A stretch of DNA of 6,667 nt from GCA-2748575 sp033722575 (lineage in GTDB: Bacteria > Pseudomonadota > Gammaproteobacteria > Pseudomonadales > Ketobacteraceae), in the NCBI GenBank assembly GCA_033722575.1, contig JAWVYU010000295.1, positions 1 to 6,667 of the forward strand, given 5' to 3'. Positions 5,797 through 6,667 of the stretch are shown here, in pieces. The notes beneath the pieces are model-generated. The model had not been told where the DNA came from. It worked only from the letters and a program-made list of their open reading frames with translations, and made no database searches. Within the stretch, counting starts at the first letter, position 1; each line of letters begins with the position of its first letter. Both the position numbers and the translations under genes were made by a program.

Positions 5797-6667
5797 ATGT
5801 TTTTCACCCCAAAGCAATCTTTACCAGTGGTCGCTGTCGTGGTTTCTCTTCTTTTAGGTGGTTGCGGAGGGGGCGGCTCAAGCAGCTCTGGCTCGGACCC
5901 TGCTAATCCTTCGTCAGCTAACCAGAATACCGGTTTCTCTCAGCAGGCAGAGCCTGTTCTGCAGGGCCAGTTTGTGGACAGCGCTGTGTCCGGGCTCTGG
6001 TACGAGACTGCGACACAATCCGGGTTTACCGATGAAAACGGTTTCTTCAATTTCCTTGCGGGTGAATCTGTCAGTTTTTACCTTGGCCAGACTTTGCTGG
6101 GTACTGTCGACGCCAAGTCGCTGGTGACGCCGCTGGATATGCTGTCGGATGATGACCACCCTGACAAACTGCAGAATATGCTGCGTATACTCCAGACCCT
6201 GGATGCAGACGCGGATACCAGCAACGGGATCGCGATTAATCAGGTGACCAATGACTACCTGTCCCAGTTCACCCTGCCGCTGAATGATCCTGCGTTTCTG
6301 TTTCAGGCAAGTACCGCGGTCAACGACCTGATTGCGGCAGTAACCAATGGCAGCGGCCTGATCAATGCGGTTGACTCCTTTGTACATTTTCGTGAAACCC
6401 TGCTGTCTGCCCGTCGTGACACTCAGGGCGAGATAGTGCTCAATTTCCTTAATACCACCTGGGATGCCAAAATTCGCTCTTCAGTGTGCGCAGCGGATGA
6501 AACCGCCTCTCTGGTATATAACTTCAACATTCTGGGCGTGACTTCCATGGGGCAGCATCGACTGGTGGAAGTAGAGGACGACCTCGGTGGCATTAGCTGT
6601 GAAGCAGTCGGTAACGGTATCCGCTTTAACACCTATGAAACCGATGCGATCTTTGCCTGCGCCAACG
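5797..6667 (+). CDS. Putative outer-membrane lipoprotein of unknown function, 3'-truncated by the window
   Basis: The first 290 codons of an exported lipoprotein are visible and the frame is open at the right edge. Residues 1-23 are a lipoprotein signal peptide: Lys6, a hydrophobic stretch (9-20) and lipobox LGGC with the lipidated Cys23. Gly at +2 rather than Asp predicts sorting to the outer membrane. A flexible Gly4-Ser4 linker and a Ser/Pro/Asn-rich stretch (24-50) follow. Residues about 55-115 contain GQFVDSAVSGLWYE, SGFTDENGFFNF and GESVSFYLGQTLLG, a pattern of small beta-sandwich repeats seen in many gammaproteobacterial surface lipoproteins. Next come VTPLDML and NMLRILQTLDADAD-SNGI (about 110-145), a helical segment I know from the same uncharacterised lipoproteins. 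The later part has three Cys (231, 268, 288) that could form periplasmic disulfides. Start chosen from the strong AGGAG site. No enzymatic motif is seen. A long regulated-looking leader precedes it. Confidence 0.8.
   Translation, partial: MFFTPKQSLPVVAVVVSLLLGGCGGGGSSSSGSDPANPSSANQNTGFSQQAEPVLQGQFVDSAVSGLWYETATQSGFTDENGFFNFLAGESVSFYLGQTLLGTVDAKSLVTPLDMLSDDDHPDKLQNMLRILQTLDADADTSNGIAINQVTNDYLSQFTLPLNDPAFLFQASTAVNDLIAAVTNGSGLINAVDSFVHFRETLLSARRDTQGEIVLNFLNTTWDAKIRSSVCAADETASLVYNFNILGVTSMGQHRLVEVEDDLGGISCEAVGNGIRFNTYETDAIFACAN

Overview
The window looks like a piece of a gammaproteobacterial chromosome, probably from a marine or oil- or aromatic-degrading lineage. This is inferred from the protein families: a 7TMR-DISM hybrid histidine kinase, a FadD19-like acyl-CoA synthetase, an RPE65-type oxygenase, and a lipoprotein whose lipobox is followed by a Gly4-Ser4 linker. 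No rRNA or other marker gene is present, so genus is not assigned. All four recognisable genes are on the + strand. I see no insertion sequence, tRNA, CRISPR array or phage structural gene.

Layout. (1) Positions 1-653 hold the C-terminal part of a carotenoid/stilbene oxygenase whose start lies upstream of the window. (2) After a 92-bp gap, 746-2398 encodes a complete AMP-forming acyl-CoA synthetase. These two could form a small catabolic unit: oxidative cleavage of a conjugated or aromatic alkene gives aldehydes, these are oxidised to acids, and the acids are activated as CoA thioesters. That link rests only on adjacency and family knowledge. (3) From about 2507 to 5287 there is a large membrane-bound hybrid sensor kinase: signal peptide, periplasmic 7TMR-DISMED2-type domain, seven transmembrane helices, coiled coil, HisKA, HATPase, a degenerate receiver and an intact receiver. 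It has no Hpt domain, so a separate phosphotransfer protein must exist elsewhere. Its start codon is not ATG in any reading. (4) Positions 5288-5796 are a 509-bp region without a convincing gene. It is AT-rich in the middle and full of small dyads, with a possible terminator, a plausible sigma-70-like promoter and a potentially structured leader of about 160 nt. (5) From 5797 to the right edge runs the N-terminal part of an outer-membrane-type lipoprotein, truncated by the window.

No clearly new multi-gene system is visible. The parts most worth a second look are the long structured intergenic region before the lipoprotein gene (including a sequence matching 15 of 18 positions of the T7 RNA polymerase promoter on the minus strand), the degenerate receiver inside the hybrid kinase, and the oxygenase/acyl-CoA synthetase pairing.
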